A stretch of 64,000 bases of DNA from Gilichinskyi gelida (GCA_038040385.1 JBBPII010000006.1:206928-270927); one strand, 5' to 3'. Shown: positions 51,516 to 60,892, numbered from the stretch's first letter. Notes: generated by a model not told the origin, from the sequence alone. Numbers and translations are program-made.

Positions 51516-52799
51516 CTACGGCTTCTTCACCACCGACCCGTCCTTCATCACGAACCCCACCCGTTCCATCGCCGCGATGTCATCGAGCGGATTGCCCGGC
51601 ACGGCGACGATGTCCGCGAGCTTGCCCGCCTCGATGGTCCCGATGCGGTCGCTCATGTCGAGCAGCTCCGCAGCCACGCGCGTTCCCGAGAGGATGGCCT
51701 GCATCGGCGTCATGCCGAAGCGCGTGTAGTACGAGAACTCCTTCGCCTGGTTGATCTCGTCCCAGGCGAAGCCGCCGGCGTCGGTGCCGAATGCGATCTT
51801 CACGCCCTTCTTCAACGCACGCCGGAAGGAGTCGCGGTGGTAGTCGAGGATTTTTCCCCAGATCGGCGCCCCCGCCGCGGTGCGGCCCGGCGCGACGTAC
51901 TCGGTGACCGTGAGCGTCGGGCAGAGGTAGACGCCCTTGGCCACCATCATGTCGAGCAGATCGTCGGGGATGGCGACGCCGTGCTCGATGGAGTCGACGC
52001 CCGCGGTGAGAGCGTTCTCCAATCCCGGCCTCGCCATGGCGTGCGCGGCGACTTTGTGCCGCAGCCGGTGCGCCTCGTCGACGATGGCCTTCATCTCGTC
52101 GAGCGTGAAGGTCGGAATCGACGATAGCGAGCCGTCCTTGGCCACGAAGTACGCGCGGTCGGCGTAGACCTTGATCCAATCGGCGCCGTTGCCGATCTGC
52201 TCGCGCACCGCCTTCCGCGCGCCTTCCACGCCGTCGACGAGCTGCACGCCGCGGGGATACGTCACCTCGGGCGAATAGCCGTTCGGGCCGTACCCGCCGG
52301 TGACGGACATCGCACGCGTGGAGACGATCATGCGCGGACCGGCGATCACACCGTTGTTGATGGCGCGCTTGAGGTCGACGTCGGTGTACATCGCCCCCTC
52401 GGTCTCCACGTCGCGGATGGTGGTGAAGCCGTGGTCGAGGGCGATCTTCAGCGCGCGCGTCGCGCGCAGTGCGCGATACGGCAGCGATTCGCGGAAGAGC
52501 TGCTTGTCGTAATCCTCGGCGGTGATATCGCCCTGCAGCAGCGCGTGGGTGTGCGCATCGATGAGGCCGGGGAGGAGGGTCATGTCACCGAGGTCGATGA
52601 CCTGCGCGCCGGCGGGGACGGCGCCGCCGACCGATTCGATCCTGTTGCCGCGCACGATCACCACCGCCGGCGCGACGAGGTTGCCTCCGCGCCCGTCGAT
52701 GAGCCGCGCGGCACTGATGGCCGTGACCTGCGGCGGTTCGACCGCGGACCCCGCCGAGGCGGCCATGATGACCATCACTACAATCGTTGCTGTTCTCAT
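51516..52799 (-). CDS. Secreted amidohydrolase
   Basis: 427 aa. Signal peptide MRTATIVVMVIMAASAGSA. Amidohydrolase motifs: ARLIDGRGGNLVAPAVVIVR, metal site PGLIDAHTHALLQ, WIKVYADRAYF (Lys), VAAHAMA and SIEHGVAI (His), FGTDAGGF (Asp), KLADIVAVPG. The clade includes Xaa-Pro dipeptidases and imidazolonepropionase-like enzymes. A leaderless-type TAGAAT lies 6 nt before the ATG and overlaps the -10 box of the divergent thioesterase gene. Confidence 0.92.
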   Translation of the reverse strand: MRTATIVVMVIMAASAGSAVEPPQVTAISAARLIDGRGGNLVAPAVVIVRGNRIESVGGAVPAGAQVIDLGDMTLLPGLIDAHTHALLQGDITAEDYDKQLFRESLPYRALRATRALKIALDHGFTTIRDVETEGAMYTDVDLKRAINNGVIAGPRMIVSTRAMSVTGGYGPNGYSPEVTYPRGVQLVDGVEGARKAVREQIGNGADWIKVYADRAYFVAKDGSLSSIPTFTLDEMKAIVDEAHRLRHKVAAHAMARPGLENALTAGVDSIEHGVAIPDDLLDMMVAKGVYLCPTLTVTEYVAPGRTAAGAPIWGKILDYHRDSFRRALKKGVKIAFGTDAGGFAWDEINQAKEFSYYTRFGMTPMQAILSGTRVAAELLDMSDRIGTIEAGKLADIVAVPGNPLDDIAAMERVGFVMKDGSVVKKP

Positions 52800-52802
52800 G
52801 AT

Positions 52803-52811
52803 TAGATTCTA
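52803..52811. promoter_or_regulatory. Overlapping divergent -10 boxes, leaderless
   Basis: The 9-bp TAGATTCTA holds TAGATT for the plus gene (8 nt before ATG 52817) and TAGAAT for the minus gene (6 nt before ATG 52799). RNA polymerase could bind only one at a time. The whole intergenic region is 17 bp. Confidence 0.65.
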
Positions 52812-52816
52812 TCGGC

Positions 52817-53275
52817 ATGCGCTTCTCGGTCTCGGAATACGTGCGGTGGGAGGACATCGACGCCGCCGGCATCATCAACTACCAGGCGTACCTCCGCTTC
52901 TTCGGGCTGGCCGAGGTCGAGCTGTTCCGCTCGTGCGGGCTGTCGTACCGGCGGCTGTTCGACGAGCTCGGATTCTGGCTGCCGCGCGTGCACGTGGAGT
53001 GCGATTTTTTCCATCCCGTCACCCTCGACGAGCTGCTCATCGTCGACGCCTACTTCGGCAAAATTGGCACGAGCTCCATCCATCTCAACTTCGAAGTGCG
53101 CCGCAGCGACGATCGGGACATCGTGGTCGCCACCGGGAAATACATCCTGGTCAACGTCAGAAAAGGGGAGTTCAAACCGGCGCCCGTCCCTGACGTCGTC
53201 CGCGACGCGCTCGCTCCATATGTGGAAGAGGAGATAAACTACCGCTCCCGGTCCCAACACAATCGGCAGCCATGA
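52817..53275 (+). CDS. Acyl-CoA thioesterase, YbgC/4-hydroxybenzoyl-CoA type
   Basis: 152 aa hotdog-fold protein. VRWEDIDAAGIINYQAYLRF carries the catalytic Asp region of the 4HBT family. AEVELFRSCGLSYRRLFDEL and VHVECDFFHPVTLDELLIVD continue the fold. Cytoplasmic; hydrolyses acyl-CoA thioesters. Overlaps the PilZ-like gene by ATGA. Confidence 0.9.
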   Translation: MRFSVSEYVRWEDIDAAGIINYQAYLRFFGLAEVELFRSCGLSYRRLFDELGFWLPRVHVECDFFHPVTLDELLIVDAYFGKIGTSSIHLNFEVRRSDDRDIVVATGKYILVNVRKGEFKPAPVPDVVRDALAPYVEEEINYRSRSQHNRQP

Positions 53276-53940
53276 GCTCGGACATCAGAGATTTACGGAC
53301 CATCGAGCGGTACGTGGTGGTTGAGCGGCTCTTGGGGAGCTTCGGCGCGGCGGCGATCTCCATCCTCGACATCGCGGAGCAGGGAGCGCAGATCGAGCAC
53401 GCGCAGCCGCTGCGGCTCGGCTCCCGCGGCCGGCTGTGGTTCAGGCGCGGCGAGGTGGCCGCCAGCATCCATGCCATGGTCATCTGGAGCCGGCTCTCCG
53501 AAAAGCCGAACGACGAAGGAAAGCTGCTCTACCTTTCGGGGGTCCGCCTCGACGAAGGTGAGAGCTTCGCCGCGGCGATCCAGGCGCTCGGCGAACAGGG
53601 AGTGATCCGCCGCGACACCGAGTCGCTCGAGCGGAAGCGGCGAAAGTTCGTGGTGCGCGAACATGAGAAGAGCGTCAAACCGTCGGTGAAGAGGCTCAAG
53701 GCGGAGGACGTCCCCTCCGATCAGGCCCTGCTGGTGCAGCACGCGCGGGAGCGGCTGCAGAACGATCCGGAGGAAGCGCGCAAGTGGTACAACCGCGCGC
53801 GCTATGCCATCGTCGAGAGCGCGGTGCCGATCTCCGCCGAGATCCGTTCCCGCGAGGACGTGCTCGCGGTGTGGGAGTACCTCGAGCGGAGTGTTCCGCT
53901 GTCGACGATCGTGCGGGTGTTCGAGAAGGGGAAGGTCTAG
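53272..53940 (+). CDS. PilZ-like domain protein
   Basis: 222 aa. ERYVVVERLLGSFGAAAISI + LDIAEQGAQIEHAQPLRLGS follows the layout of the PilZ protein at 32.8 kb (RRTFQRLNLT ... VRIADVSASGAQL), but the RxxxR motif is lost, so c-di-GMP binding is doubtful. The C-terminal half is charged and helical (KRLKAEDVPSDQALLVQHAR) and unlike that paralogue. Start coupled to the thioesterase gene (ATGA). Confidence 0.65.
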   Translation: MSSDIRDLRTIERYVVVERLLGSFGAAAISILDIAEQGAQIEHAQPLRLGSRGRLWFRRGEVAASIHAMVIWSRLSEKPNDEGKLLYLSGVRLDEGESFAAAIQALGEQGVIRRDTESLERKRRKFVVREHEKSVKPSVKRLKAEDVPSDQALLVQHARERLQNDPEEARKWYNRARYAIVESAVPISAEIRSREDVLAVWEYLERSVPLSTIVRVFEKGKV

Positions 53941-54176
53941 ACCGTCCGCGGGGGCGGCTGCTTGGTTGCACGCCCTTCGTTGATCAGCATGCGCAAAGCG
54001 TCGTTGACCATTTCTTCGGTCGGGAAGTACTCGGCCGTATCGGGATCGAGGAAAACGCGGATGCCGAGGAATGGGAAGTAGTGCTTTCTGGGGACGGCCT
54101 TGCTGAAGTCAAAATCGCGATCGTCACACTCTTCGTCGGGCTCGAGCAATGCATCATGAATTTCGTCGCCTGTCAT
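53937..54176 (-). CDS. Small acidic protein, unknown function
   Basis: 79 aa (MTGDEIHDALLEPDEECDDR, FPFLGIRVFLDPDTAEYFPT, EEMVNDALRMLINEG). Perfect ribosome site AAAGGAGG before the ATG. Size and compact charge pattern recall antitoxins but no partner is adjacent. Its 3' end overlaps the convergent PilZ-like gene by 4 bp. Confidence 0.6.
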   Translation of the reverse strand: MTGDEIHDALLEPDEECDDRDFDFSKAVPRKHYFPFLGIRVFLDPDTAEYFPTEEMVNDALRMLINEGRATKQPPPRTV

Positions 54177-54279
54177 AAATCGCCTCCTTTCCGCTGGTTT
54201 TGCTGGTCGTGCGTGAATGAGCCATGGTGCTTTCTTCTCGTTCCAGCGTCGCACCCGTCCGAGGATACCTCGGTGTTCC

Positions 54280-55332
54280 TTATGTCAAGAACCCGACGAA
54301 ATTCGGCTCGGGGTGGAGCTCCACGCCGAACGTCTCGCGGACCTTCGACTGGATCGTTTGCACGAGAGAAAGCACTTCGCGCGCGGTGCCGCCGCCGCGA
54401 TTGACGATGGCGAGGGTGTGCTTCGTGGAGAGCCCGACGTTGCCGTGAATCCACCCCTTGTGGAACCCGGCGTGCTCGATCAGCCAGGCGGCGGAGAGCT
54501 TCACCTCGTCGCCTGACGGGTAATGCGGCATCTCGCGATTGGCGAGGCGCTCGAACTCCCCCTGCGAAAGGACCGGATTCATGAAGAACGAGCCGTCGCT
54601 GCGGGTGTCGGGGTCGGCGGGGTCGATGACCATCCCCTTGCGTTTGCGAACAGTGATCACCGCGTCGCGGACCTGCTGAAGAGTGGCGCTCTCGTCGACG
54701 AGCTTCTGCAGTTCGGGATAGCGGATGGCGGGCGCGCCGTTCGGCTTCAAGCAGTAGGTGACGGCGAGCACGACGTACTTGTCCTTCGCCGCGGTCTTGA
54801 AAACGCTGCTGCGATACGCGAACCGGCAGTCCCAGTTCGTCAGCGTCACCACGCGGCCGGTGTCGCGCTCGAGGACCTCGACGCGGACGATCGTCTCGCT
54901 GACGTCCTGGCCGTACGCGCCGACGTTCTGGATGGGCGTCGCGCCGGCCGAGCCGGGGATGCCGGAGAGGCACTCGATGCCGGCCCACCCCTTCGCCGCC
55001 GCCATGGCGACGAAGTCGTCCCAACGCTCGCCGGCCGCTACCTTCACGATGACGCTCGTCGGGTCTTCGCTCTCCACGGTGACGCCGCGCAGGTCGAGAT
55101 GCAGCACCACGCCGTCGAAGCCCTCATCGGCGATGAGGAGGTTGCTGCCGCCGGCGAGGACGAACAGCGGCTCGCCGATCTCCGCCGCCCAGGCGATGCC
55201 TTCCCGGATCTCGTCGACCGTCGACGCGCGGACGAAATACGTCGCCGGGCCGCCGATGCCGATGGTGGTCAGCGGCGCGAGGGGAACGTTTCGCTGGAGG
55301 GCGGCGGGAGCGGCGACCGTCGTCATCGCCAT
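54280..55332 (-). CDS. murB: UDP-N-acetylenolpyruvoylglucosamine reductase MurB
   Basis: 350 aa. FAD-binding features: NVPLAPLTTIGIGGPATYFV, LAGGSNLLIADEGFDGVVLH, GIPGSAGATPIQNVGAYGQ. The catalytic Ser is in SDGSFFMNPV, and the C-terminal domain contains AWLIEHAGFHKGWIHGNVGL. It makes UDP-N-acetylmuramate for peptidoglycan. Starts at 55326, 55332, 55344 and 55347 are all in frame; 55332 is a compromise. Confidence 0.95.
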   Translation of the reverse strand: MAMTTVAAPAALQRNVPLAPLTTIGIGGPATYFVRASTVDEIREGIAWAAEIGEPLFVLAGGSNLLIADEGFDGVVLHLDLRGVTVESEDPTSVIVKVAAGERWDDFVAMAAAKGWAGIECLSGIPGSAGATPIQNVGAYGQDVSETIVRVEVLERDTGRVVTLTNWDCRFAYRSSVFKTAAKDKYVVLAVTYCLKPNGAPAIRYPELQKLVDESATLQQVRDAVITVRKRKGMVIDPADPDTRSDGSFFMNPVLSQGEFERLANREMPHYPSGDEVKLSAAWLIEHAGFHKGWIHGNVGLSTKHTLAIVNRGGGTAREVLSLVQTIQSKVRETFGVELHPEPNFVGFLT

Positions 55333-55368
55333 TGCATTGTGCATCATCGCTGCCTGAGAATGCCCCGC

Positions 55369-56700
55369 ATGACTGACGCCGCCGTTACCGGGAAACAGTG
55401 GTTCGGCCACCCGCGCGGGCTGGCCACGCTCTTCTTCACCGAGATGTGGGAGCGCGCCAGCTACTACGGCATGCGGGCGCTGCTGGTGCTCTACATGACG
55501 GGGTCCGTCCTTCAGCCGGGCCTCGGTTTTCCCGACAAGAAGGCCACGCAGATCTATGGCCTCTACACGATGCTGGTGTATCTGATGGGGATCCCGGGCG
55601 GCTTCATCGCCGACCGCTTCATCGGCCACTACCGCGCGGTGCTCGTCGGCGGGATCGTCATTGCCTGCGGCCACTTCTCGATGGCCATCCCCGGCTTGCC
55701 GTTTTTCTTCTTCGGCCTGGGACTGATCGTCATCGGCACCGGCCTGCTCAAACCGAATGTCAGTACGATGGTCGGCACCCTCTACCGGCGTGACGATCCA
55801 CGCCGCGACGCCGGTTTCTCGCTCTTTTACATGGGCATCAACACCGGCGCGTTCTTCGCGCCGCTGGTCACCGGCTGGCTCGGCCAGAAGATCAACTGGC
55901 ACATCGGGTTTGCCGCCGCCGGTGTGGGGATGGTGTTCGGCCTCGTTCAATATGTCTTCGGCCGCAAATACCTCACGCCCGTAGAGGAAGCGAAGAAGGC
56001 GCCGACGGCGGCGGTCGAATCGGTCCCCATCGCGCTCAAAGCACCCTTCACGCGCGAAGAGTGGAGCCGCATCGGAGCGGCCTTGATTCTCACCTTTTTC
56101 GCCCTGATCTTCTGGGCCGGCTTCGAACAGGCTGGATCCAGCCTTACGCTCTTCGCCGACCGGGCCACGCGGCTGACCGTATTCGGCTTCACCTATCCGT
56201 CGAGCTGGTTCCAATCCGTCGAGCCGCTTTTCGTCATCATCTTCTCGCCCATCTTCGCCTGGCTGTGGCTCCGCCTGGCGCGCAGTCATCGCGAGCCATC
56301 AAGCCCCGCGAAGTTCACGCTCGGCCTCTTCTTTCTGAGCCTCTCGTTCCTGCTCATCGTGCCGGCGGCGCGCCACTTCCAGTTGCTTGGCGAGAGGGTT
56401 AGCCCCTTCTGGCTGATCGGTCTTTACTTCCTGCAGATGCTGGGCGAGCTCTGTCTCAGCCCGGTGGGGCTGAGCATGGTGACCAAGCTCTCGCCGGCCC
56501 GTATCGTCGGCTTCATGATGGGAGTGTGGTTCTTCGCCACCGCGATGGGCAACTACGTCGCCGGGTGGGTGGCAGGGTTGGTCGGGAACCGGAGTTTCTC
56601 GGAAGTGTTCATGATCGCGTTCGTGACCGCCGCGGCTGTCACGCTCATCCTGGCAATGTTGATTCCGATCATCAAACGAATGATGTTGGGCGTGAAGTAG
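55369..56700 (+). CDS. Proton-dependent oligopeptide transporter (POT/PTR2)
   Basis: 443 aa, about 12 membrane helices. Family signature FTEMWERASYYGMRALLVLY (ExxER type) in helix 1, GGFIADRFIGHYRAVLVGG, and FSLFYMGINTGAFFAPLVTG (PTR2 signature 2). It imports di- and tripeptides with protons. Divergent from murB with 36 bp between. ATG 55369 follows GAGAAT by 7 nt. Confidence 0.94.
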   Translation: MTDAAVTGKQWFGHPRGLATLFFTEMWERASYYGMRALLVLYMTGSVLQPGLGFPDKKATQIYGLYTMLVYLMGIPGGFIADRFIGHYRAVLVGGIVIACGHFSMAIPGLPFFFFGLGLIVIGTGLLKPNVSTMVGTLYRRDDPRRDAGFSLFYMGINTGAFFAPLVTGWLGQKINWHIGFAAAGVGMVFGLVQYVFGRKYLTPVEEAKKAPTAAVESVPIALKAPFTREEWSRIGAALILTFFALIFWAGFEQAGSSLTLFADRATRLTVFGFTYPSSWFQSVEPLFVIIFSPIFAWLWLRLARSHREPSSPAKFTLGLFFLSLSFLLIVPAARHFQLLGERVSPFWLIGLYFLQMLGELCLSPVGLSMVTKLSPARIVGFMMGVWFFATAMGNYVAGWVAGLVGNRSFSEVFMIAFVTAAAVTLILAMLIPIIKRMMLGVK

Positions 56701-56701
56701 C

Positions 56702-57457
56702 TCACCGCCCCGTCCACGCCGGCTTGCGCTTTTCCATGAACGCGGCGAGGCCCTCGTTCGCGTCGCTGGTCTTCATCAGCTCCTCGAGGTAGAGGCGCTC
56801 GACGGTGGCCAGCCGCTCGTCGAAGTCGGCGCTCTGCGCCAGCCGGAACGCGCGCTTGGTGAATCGCAGCGACGACGCGCTCTGCCGGTAGAGACGCTGC
56901 AGCCACTCGCCTGAGCGGGCGTCGAATTCGGTGGCGGGGAAGACCGCGTTGACCAGGCCGAGGCGCTCCGCGGCGGCGGCGTCGAGCGCGTCGCCGGTCA
57001 GGAGCAGCTCGAGGCCCTTGCGCGGCGCGGTGAGGCGCGAGAGCTGATACGCGGCCACCGGCGGAAAGACGCCGAGGTTGATCTCCGGCTGGCCGAACTT
57101 GGCGCGGTCGGAGGCGAGGACGAAGTCGCAGGCCATCGCCAGCTCACAGCCGCCGCCGAGCGCGGCACCGCGCACCAGCGCGACGGTCACCACGTCGAGG
57201 CGGGCGAGCATGCGGAAACAGTCATGGAAGTTGCGCAACATGGTCGTCACGCGATCGCCGACATGGTCCTGCACGCTGGCGCCGGCGGAGAAGGCCTTGT
57301 CGCCCTTGGCGTCGACGATCAGCGCGTGGCGGTCCGGCTGCACGCGTGCCACCGCGTCGCGCAACTCCTCGAGCATGGCGATGTCGAGGATGTTCAGCGG
57401 CGGGTCGGCGAGGGTGACGCGGTAGGCGTTCGCGTCGGACGTGAATTCGATCTTCAT
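56702..57457 (-). CDS. Enoyl-CoA hydratase/isomerase family protein
   Basis: 251 aa crotonase fold. DAKGDKAFSAGASVQDHVGD and LVRGAALGGGCELAMACDFV (oxyanion hole), FGQPEINLGVFPPVAAYQL. The DPPLNILDIAMLEELRDAVA start resembles cyclohexa-1,5-diene-1-carbonyl-CoA hydratases, so a role in aromatic or cyclic acyl-CoA breakdown is possible. It lies downstream of the beta-propeller gene, with an inverted repeat between. Confidence 0.9.
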   Translation of the reverse strand: MKIEFTSDANAYRVTLADPPLNILDIAMLEELRDAVARVQPDRHALIVDAKGDKAFSAGASVQDHVGDRVTTMLRNFHDCFRMLARLDVVTVALVRGAALGGGCELAMACDFVLASDRAKFGQPEINLGVFPPVAAYQLSRLTAPRKGLELLLTGDALDAAAAERLGLVNAVFPATEFDARSGEWLQRLYRQSASSLRFTKRAFRLAQSADFDERLATVERLYLEELMKTSDANEGLAAFMEKRKPAWTGR

Positions 57458-57462
57458 GGCGG

Positions 57463-57570
57463 TGTCATCCCGACCCTGAGCGTAGCGAAGGGGAGGGATC
57501 CCCCGCCGATGGGCGAGTATCGCACGGGCGCGGGGGATTCCTCGCCGTCTTCGCGGCTCGGAATGACACT
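57463..57570. repeat. Inverted repeat with TGTCATCCCG ends between genes
   Basis: Begins TGTCATCCCGACCCTGAGCG and ends CGGCTCGGAATGACACTA, with inner GGGGGATTCCTCG/CGAAGGGGAGGGATC arms. It fills the whole gap between two minus-strand genes and provides the TAG stop of the upstream one. Confidence 0.75.
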
Positions 57571-60295
57571 AGTGCGCCGCCCGCCGCTTCAGCGGCACCG
57601 GCAGCGGCGACGCCGACCAGATCTCCAGCGAGTGATCCGTCAGCACGTAGAGCCGGCCGGGCTGCGCGGCGATGGCCCGCGCCGCGGACGGTGTGGCGAA
57701 GCTCGCTTGCGGCGCCAGCGCCGTGGTGAAGAGCTGCGGCGAGTATTGCCGGCCGGTGATGGCCAGGCAGCCTCCATCGATCCGCACGCGCTGGTCGGCG
57801 TAGGTGACGCCGAGCGCCGGATCGTCGACGTACGCGCCGAGCGGCTCGGCGAGCTTCGACAGATCGCCCTCGGCGTACTGCACCAGCTTCTCGCCGAGGA
57901 CGTAGACCACTCCGTTTGCGTAGGCGATGGAGAGCGGCAGCCGCGTCCCCTCCGATGCCCGGCTGGCGAGCTGCCGCGGATGCGCCGGATCGCTGATGTC
58001 GAGCACGCGGATCTCGTCCGGCAGCTCGGTAAGCACGTAGGCGCGCGCGCCGCTCAAGGCGACGTCGCGCACCGCGCCGGTCATGGTCGCCGTTTGCGTC
58101 AGCGCGCCGCGCGCGTCGAAGACAATCGTCTTCTTCTCGCAGTTGAGCGGGCAGCCGCGCACGATCGACGCCCACACCGCGCCGTTCATCGCGTTGAGCG
58201 TCAACGGCTGCGCGTCGGTTCCCTCGGTGACGATCGCGGCGCCGAGCGGATCGCCGTCGATGGTGTACTTGCCGACGCCGAGCGTGTTGCTCATCGTGAA
58301 CACGGCGCTGTCGTTCGCCGCGACGTCGACCGTTCCGCTGACGTGAATGCCGCCGCGGTAGCCGAGCGAGCTGTTGAAGAGGTCTGCGTTGCGACCGTCG
58401 AAGAGCACCAGGCGGTTCGCCGTGGCCACGAGCTTCTTCGCATACAGGTTCGGATTCGCCGCCGGGACGAGCGACGGCATGCGCGACGCCGGCGCGAGCT
58501 GCACCGCGGTCACGCCGTCGAAGGTGGCGAGGTCCGCGAACGAGCCGTTCGGCGAGATGGCCACCGCCGCCGGCGTCCCCGGCACGGTGTACTGCGCGGT
58601 GACGCGCTGCGTCGCGATGTCCCACACGATCACGGCGGAATCGGTCATCTCCACCAGCTTGGCGCCGTTCATCGCCAGCCGCGTCGCGGCGACCGTGTTC
58701 GACTGTGGCAGCACCGTCGTCGAGCCGGCGGGAAAACTGATGAGCGTGAGTCCGCGGAAGGTCCAGACCGCGGCGGTCGTACCGGAGAGCGCGACGCCCG
58801 CCGTGGCGATGCCGGCGACGCTCGCCGAGCCGGCGATGCCCGAGCCGTCCGCTTTGAGCATGGCCACGACCGTCGTGCCGTCGTTGCGCAAGTCGGCCAG
58901 CGCGATGTTCGAGCCGGAACGAACGATGAACTGCGGCGCGATGTTGATCGCGATCTGCCGCGGCGCCGCCGAGAGTTGGGTGAGGTCGGCGCTCCAGAGG
59001 GTGCGGTCCTCGAGCACGGCGTAGGCAGTCGTGCCGAGCTGCACCGCCTGCTTCACCGGCGACGAAAACGTCGTCGTGCCGATCGGCGTCGGCGTCGTTG
59101 GCGAGAGCGCCCACATCGTCGCCGTGGCGCCGGAGGAGGTGAGGAGAAAGTCGTTGTCGACGTCGTGCGTCACGCCCGGCCGGCTCTTGTCCCACGACCG
59201 CCCCTCGGTCAATGCGCCCGACGATGTCTGCGCATACTCCACCAGTCCGGCCGCGCGGCCGAAGTACGCCCGCCCGGCCGCGGCCACCACCGATCCGGTG
59301 GCGATCGTGGCGTAACTGCGCATCGGGAACGGCGCGGTGAATAGGCGGACGTCGTACGCCAGCAGGCCGATGTCGCCCGCCCCGGCGTACAGATGCCCGA
59401 GGCCCAGCTCGATGGCGTTGATGCGATTGACCGTGCCGGACGTCGCCGCCAGCTCGGTGCGGAAAATCTCCACCGGCGCGGCGGCGCTGCTGACGTCGAA
59501 CGCGCGAAGCCGCCGGTCGTTGCCGGCGACGAAGATGGCACTCGACGTCAGCGCCGCGAACGACGTCGATCCGAACGGGAAGGTCTCGGCGCCGGCGCGC
59601 GACGGACTGGCGGCCGTGCCGGCGAAGATGTCGGTCTGCTGCCCGTCGGAGACGTAGACGCGGCTATCGCGCGCGTGAATGGCGGTCGGGCGCACGATCA
59701 GGGTGTTGAAGGAGCCGAGACGCTGCGGGAGGGCGGGCGTGATGATGGAAAACACTTCCACCGAGGGGTCGCCGTCGGTGGCGTAGAGGATGTCGCCGGT
59801 CAGGGCGAGCGAGCCGATGTTCGCGGCGCTGGTGCTGAACGTCGCGGAGGTCTTCGCCGGCGCGTTCGGATTGAGAAGGTCGAACTGCATGATGCGGTTG
59901 GCCGTCGCGGCGTAGAGATAGATGGTGGTGAGAGCGAGATCGTTGATGGTCGCGCCGGCGTCGACGGAGCCTGCGAGCTGCAGCGTGCGGCCGTTCCAGC
60001 GGACGACCTGGATCGCGCTGCCGCTGGCGACGTAGGCCACGCCGTTCGCCGCGCGCACCACGCGCGTGGTGCCCGGCAGGCCGATGCTGTCGAGGATCAG
60101 TGGCGGATCGGCGCTGAGGTCATAGAGCGTGATCCCGTAGCCCGTCGCCGCCCAGCCGCGATTGCCGTCGATGGAGAGATCGAAGATCGTGCTGCGGAAT
60201 TGCGCGCCGGCCACGGGAGCGAGATTGCACTGCGGGAAGGAGGGGGCGGCGAGGAGGAGTGAGACAATCGCGACCGCCAGCACACGCCCGGGCAT
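57569..60295 (-). CDS. Secreted beta-propeller repeat protein
   Basis: 908 aa. Signal peptide MPGRVLAVAIVSLLLAAPSF. Repeats of the LVIVD/beta-propeller kind run through the protein (IFDLSIDGNRGWAATGYGIT, INDLALTTIYLYAATANRIM, EIRVLDISDPAHPRQLASRA). It is probably two or more propellers. An extracellular or periplasmic binding role is likely; no catalytic motif. TAAAAT ends 7 nt before the ATG. Confidence 0.82.
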   Translation of the reverse strand: MPGRVLAVAIVSLLLAAPSFPQCNLAPVAGAQFRSTIFDLSIDGNRGWAATGYGITLYDLSADPPLILDSIGLPGTTRVVRAANGVAYVASGSAIQVVRWNGRTLQLAGSVDAGATINDLALTTIYLYAATANRIMQFDLLNPNAPAKTSATFSTSAANIGSLALTGDILYATDGDPSVEVFSIITPALPQRLGSFNTLIVRPTAIHARDSRVYVSDGQQTDIFAGTAASPSRAGAETFPFGSTSFAALTSSAIFVAGNDRRLRAFDVSSAAAPVEIFRTELAATSGTVNRINAIELGLGHLYAGAGDIGLLAYDVRLFTAPFPMRSYATIATGSVVAAAGRAYFGRAAGLVEYAQTSSGALTEGRSWDKSRPGVTHDVDNDFLLTSSGATATMWALSPTTPTPIGTTTFSSPVKQAVQLGTTAYAVLEDRTLWSADLTQLSAAPRQIAINIAPQFIVRSGSNIALADLRNDGTTVVAMLKADGSGIAGSASVAGIATAGVALSGTTAAVWTFRGLTLISFPAGSTTVLPQSNTVAATRLAMNGAKLVEMTDSAVIVWDIATQRVTAQYTVPGTPAAVAISPNGSFADLATFDGVTAVQLAPASRMPSLVPAANPNLYAKKLVATANRLVLFDGRNADLFNSSLGYRGGIHVSGTVDVAANDSAVFTMSNTLGVGKYTIDGDPLGAAIVTEGTDAQPLTLNAMNGAVWASIVRGCPLNCEKKTIVFDARGALTQTATMTGAVRDVALSGARAYVLTELPDEIRVLDISDPAHPRQLASRASEGTRLPLSIAYANGVVYVLGEKLVQYAEGDLSKLAEPLGAYVDDPALGVTYADQRVRIDGGCLAITGRQYSPQLFTTALAPQASFATPSAARAIAAQPGRLYVLTDHSLEIWSASPLPVPLKRRAAH

Positions 60296-60302
60296 TGGGA
60301 CG

Positions 60303-60308
60303 ATTTTA
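60303..60308 (-). promoter_or_regulatory. -10 box of leaderless beta-propeller gene
   Basis: TAAAAT on the minus strand, 7 nt before the ATG at 60295. Confidence 0.55.
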
Positions 60309-60313
60309 CCCCG

Positions 60314-60886
60314 TCATTTCGCCACTGCCCACAAATCCATCCGCACCGGAATCATGTCGTCGACCGTCACCAGGATGTTCTTCGGCACGTGAATGTCGAA
60401 GTCGGGCATGTGAATGTTGAACTGCGAGGTGACATGGATCCGGCCGTCGGCAAAAAGCACCACGCGCACCGGCAGCGTCATCCGCTTCGTTACGCCGTGC
60501 AGCGTCAAGTCGCCGGTTACCTTGAGGTCGACCGGCTGGTTCGCGACGATCGCCTCCGACGCCGCGACGCTCACCGACTTGAACGTGGCGGCGGGAAACC
60601 GCGGCGTCTGCAGGTAACGGTTGCGCATCTCCGAGTTGCGCAGCGAGATGCCGGTGTCGAGCGAGGCGAGGTCGATGGAGATGTCGACCTTCGACGCGCT
60701 GGCCTTCGCCGGGTCCGCCACGATCGTTCCGGTGACGTTGTTCGTCTTCCCATCGAACGCGTCGTAGGTGTCCTCGGCATGGAACTCGACGAGGTTCTTG
60801 GGGTCCTTCCGGATCTCGTAAGTGCGCGGTTGCGCGAGGAGGGCGGTGGAGGTAAGAGCGACTGCCACAGCGAGGGCAAATCTCAT
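60314..60886 (-). CDS. YceI-family periplasmic protein
   Basis: 190 aa with a Sec signal (MRFALAVAVALTSTALLAQ). Lipocalin-like YceI features: VEFHAEDTYDAFDGKTNNVT, SLDTGISLRNSEMRNRYLQT, VTGDLTLHGVTKRMTLPVRV. Family members bind polyisoprenoids or amphiphilic molecules. TATATT ends 6 nt before ATG 60886, so the frame upstream is not used. Confidence 0.92.
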   Translation of the reverse strand: MRFALAVAVALTSTALLAQPRTYEIRKDPKNLVEFHAEDTYDAFDGKTNNVTGTIVADPAKASASKVDISIDLASLDTGISLRNSEMRNRYLQTPRFPAATFKSVSVAASEAIVANQPVDLKVTGDLTLHGVTKRMTLPVRVVLFADGRIHVTSQFNIHMPDFDIHVPKNILVTVDDMIPVRMDLWAVAK

Positions 60887-60892
60887 GGCCTG

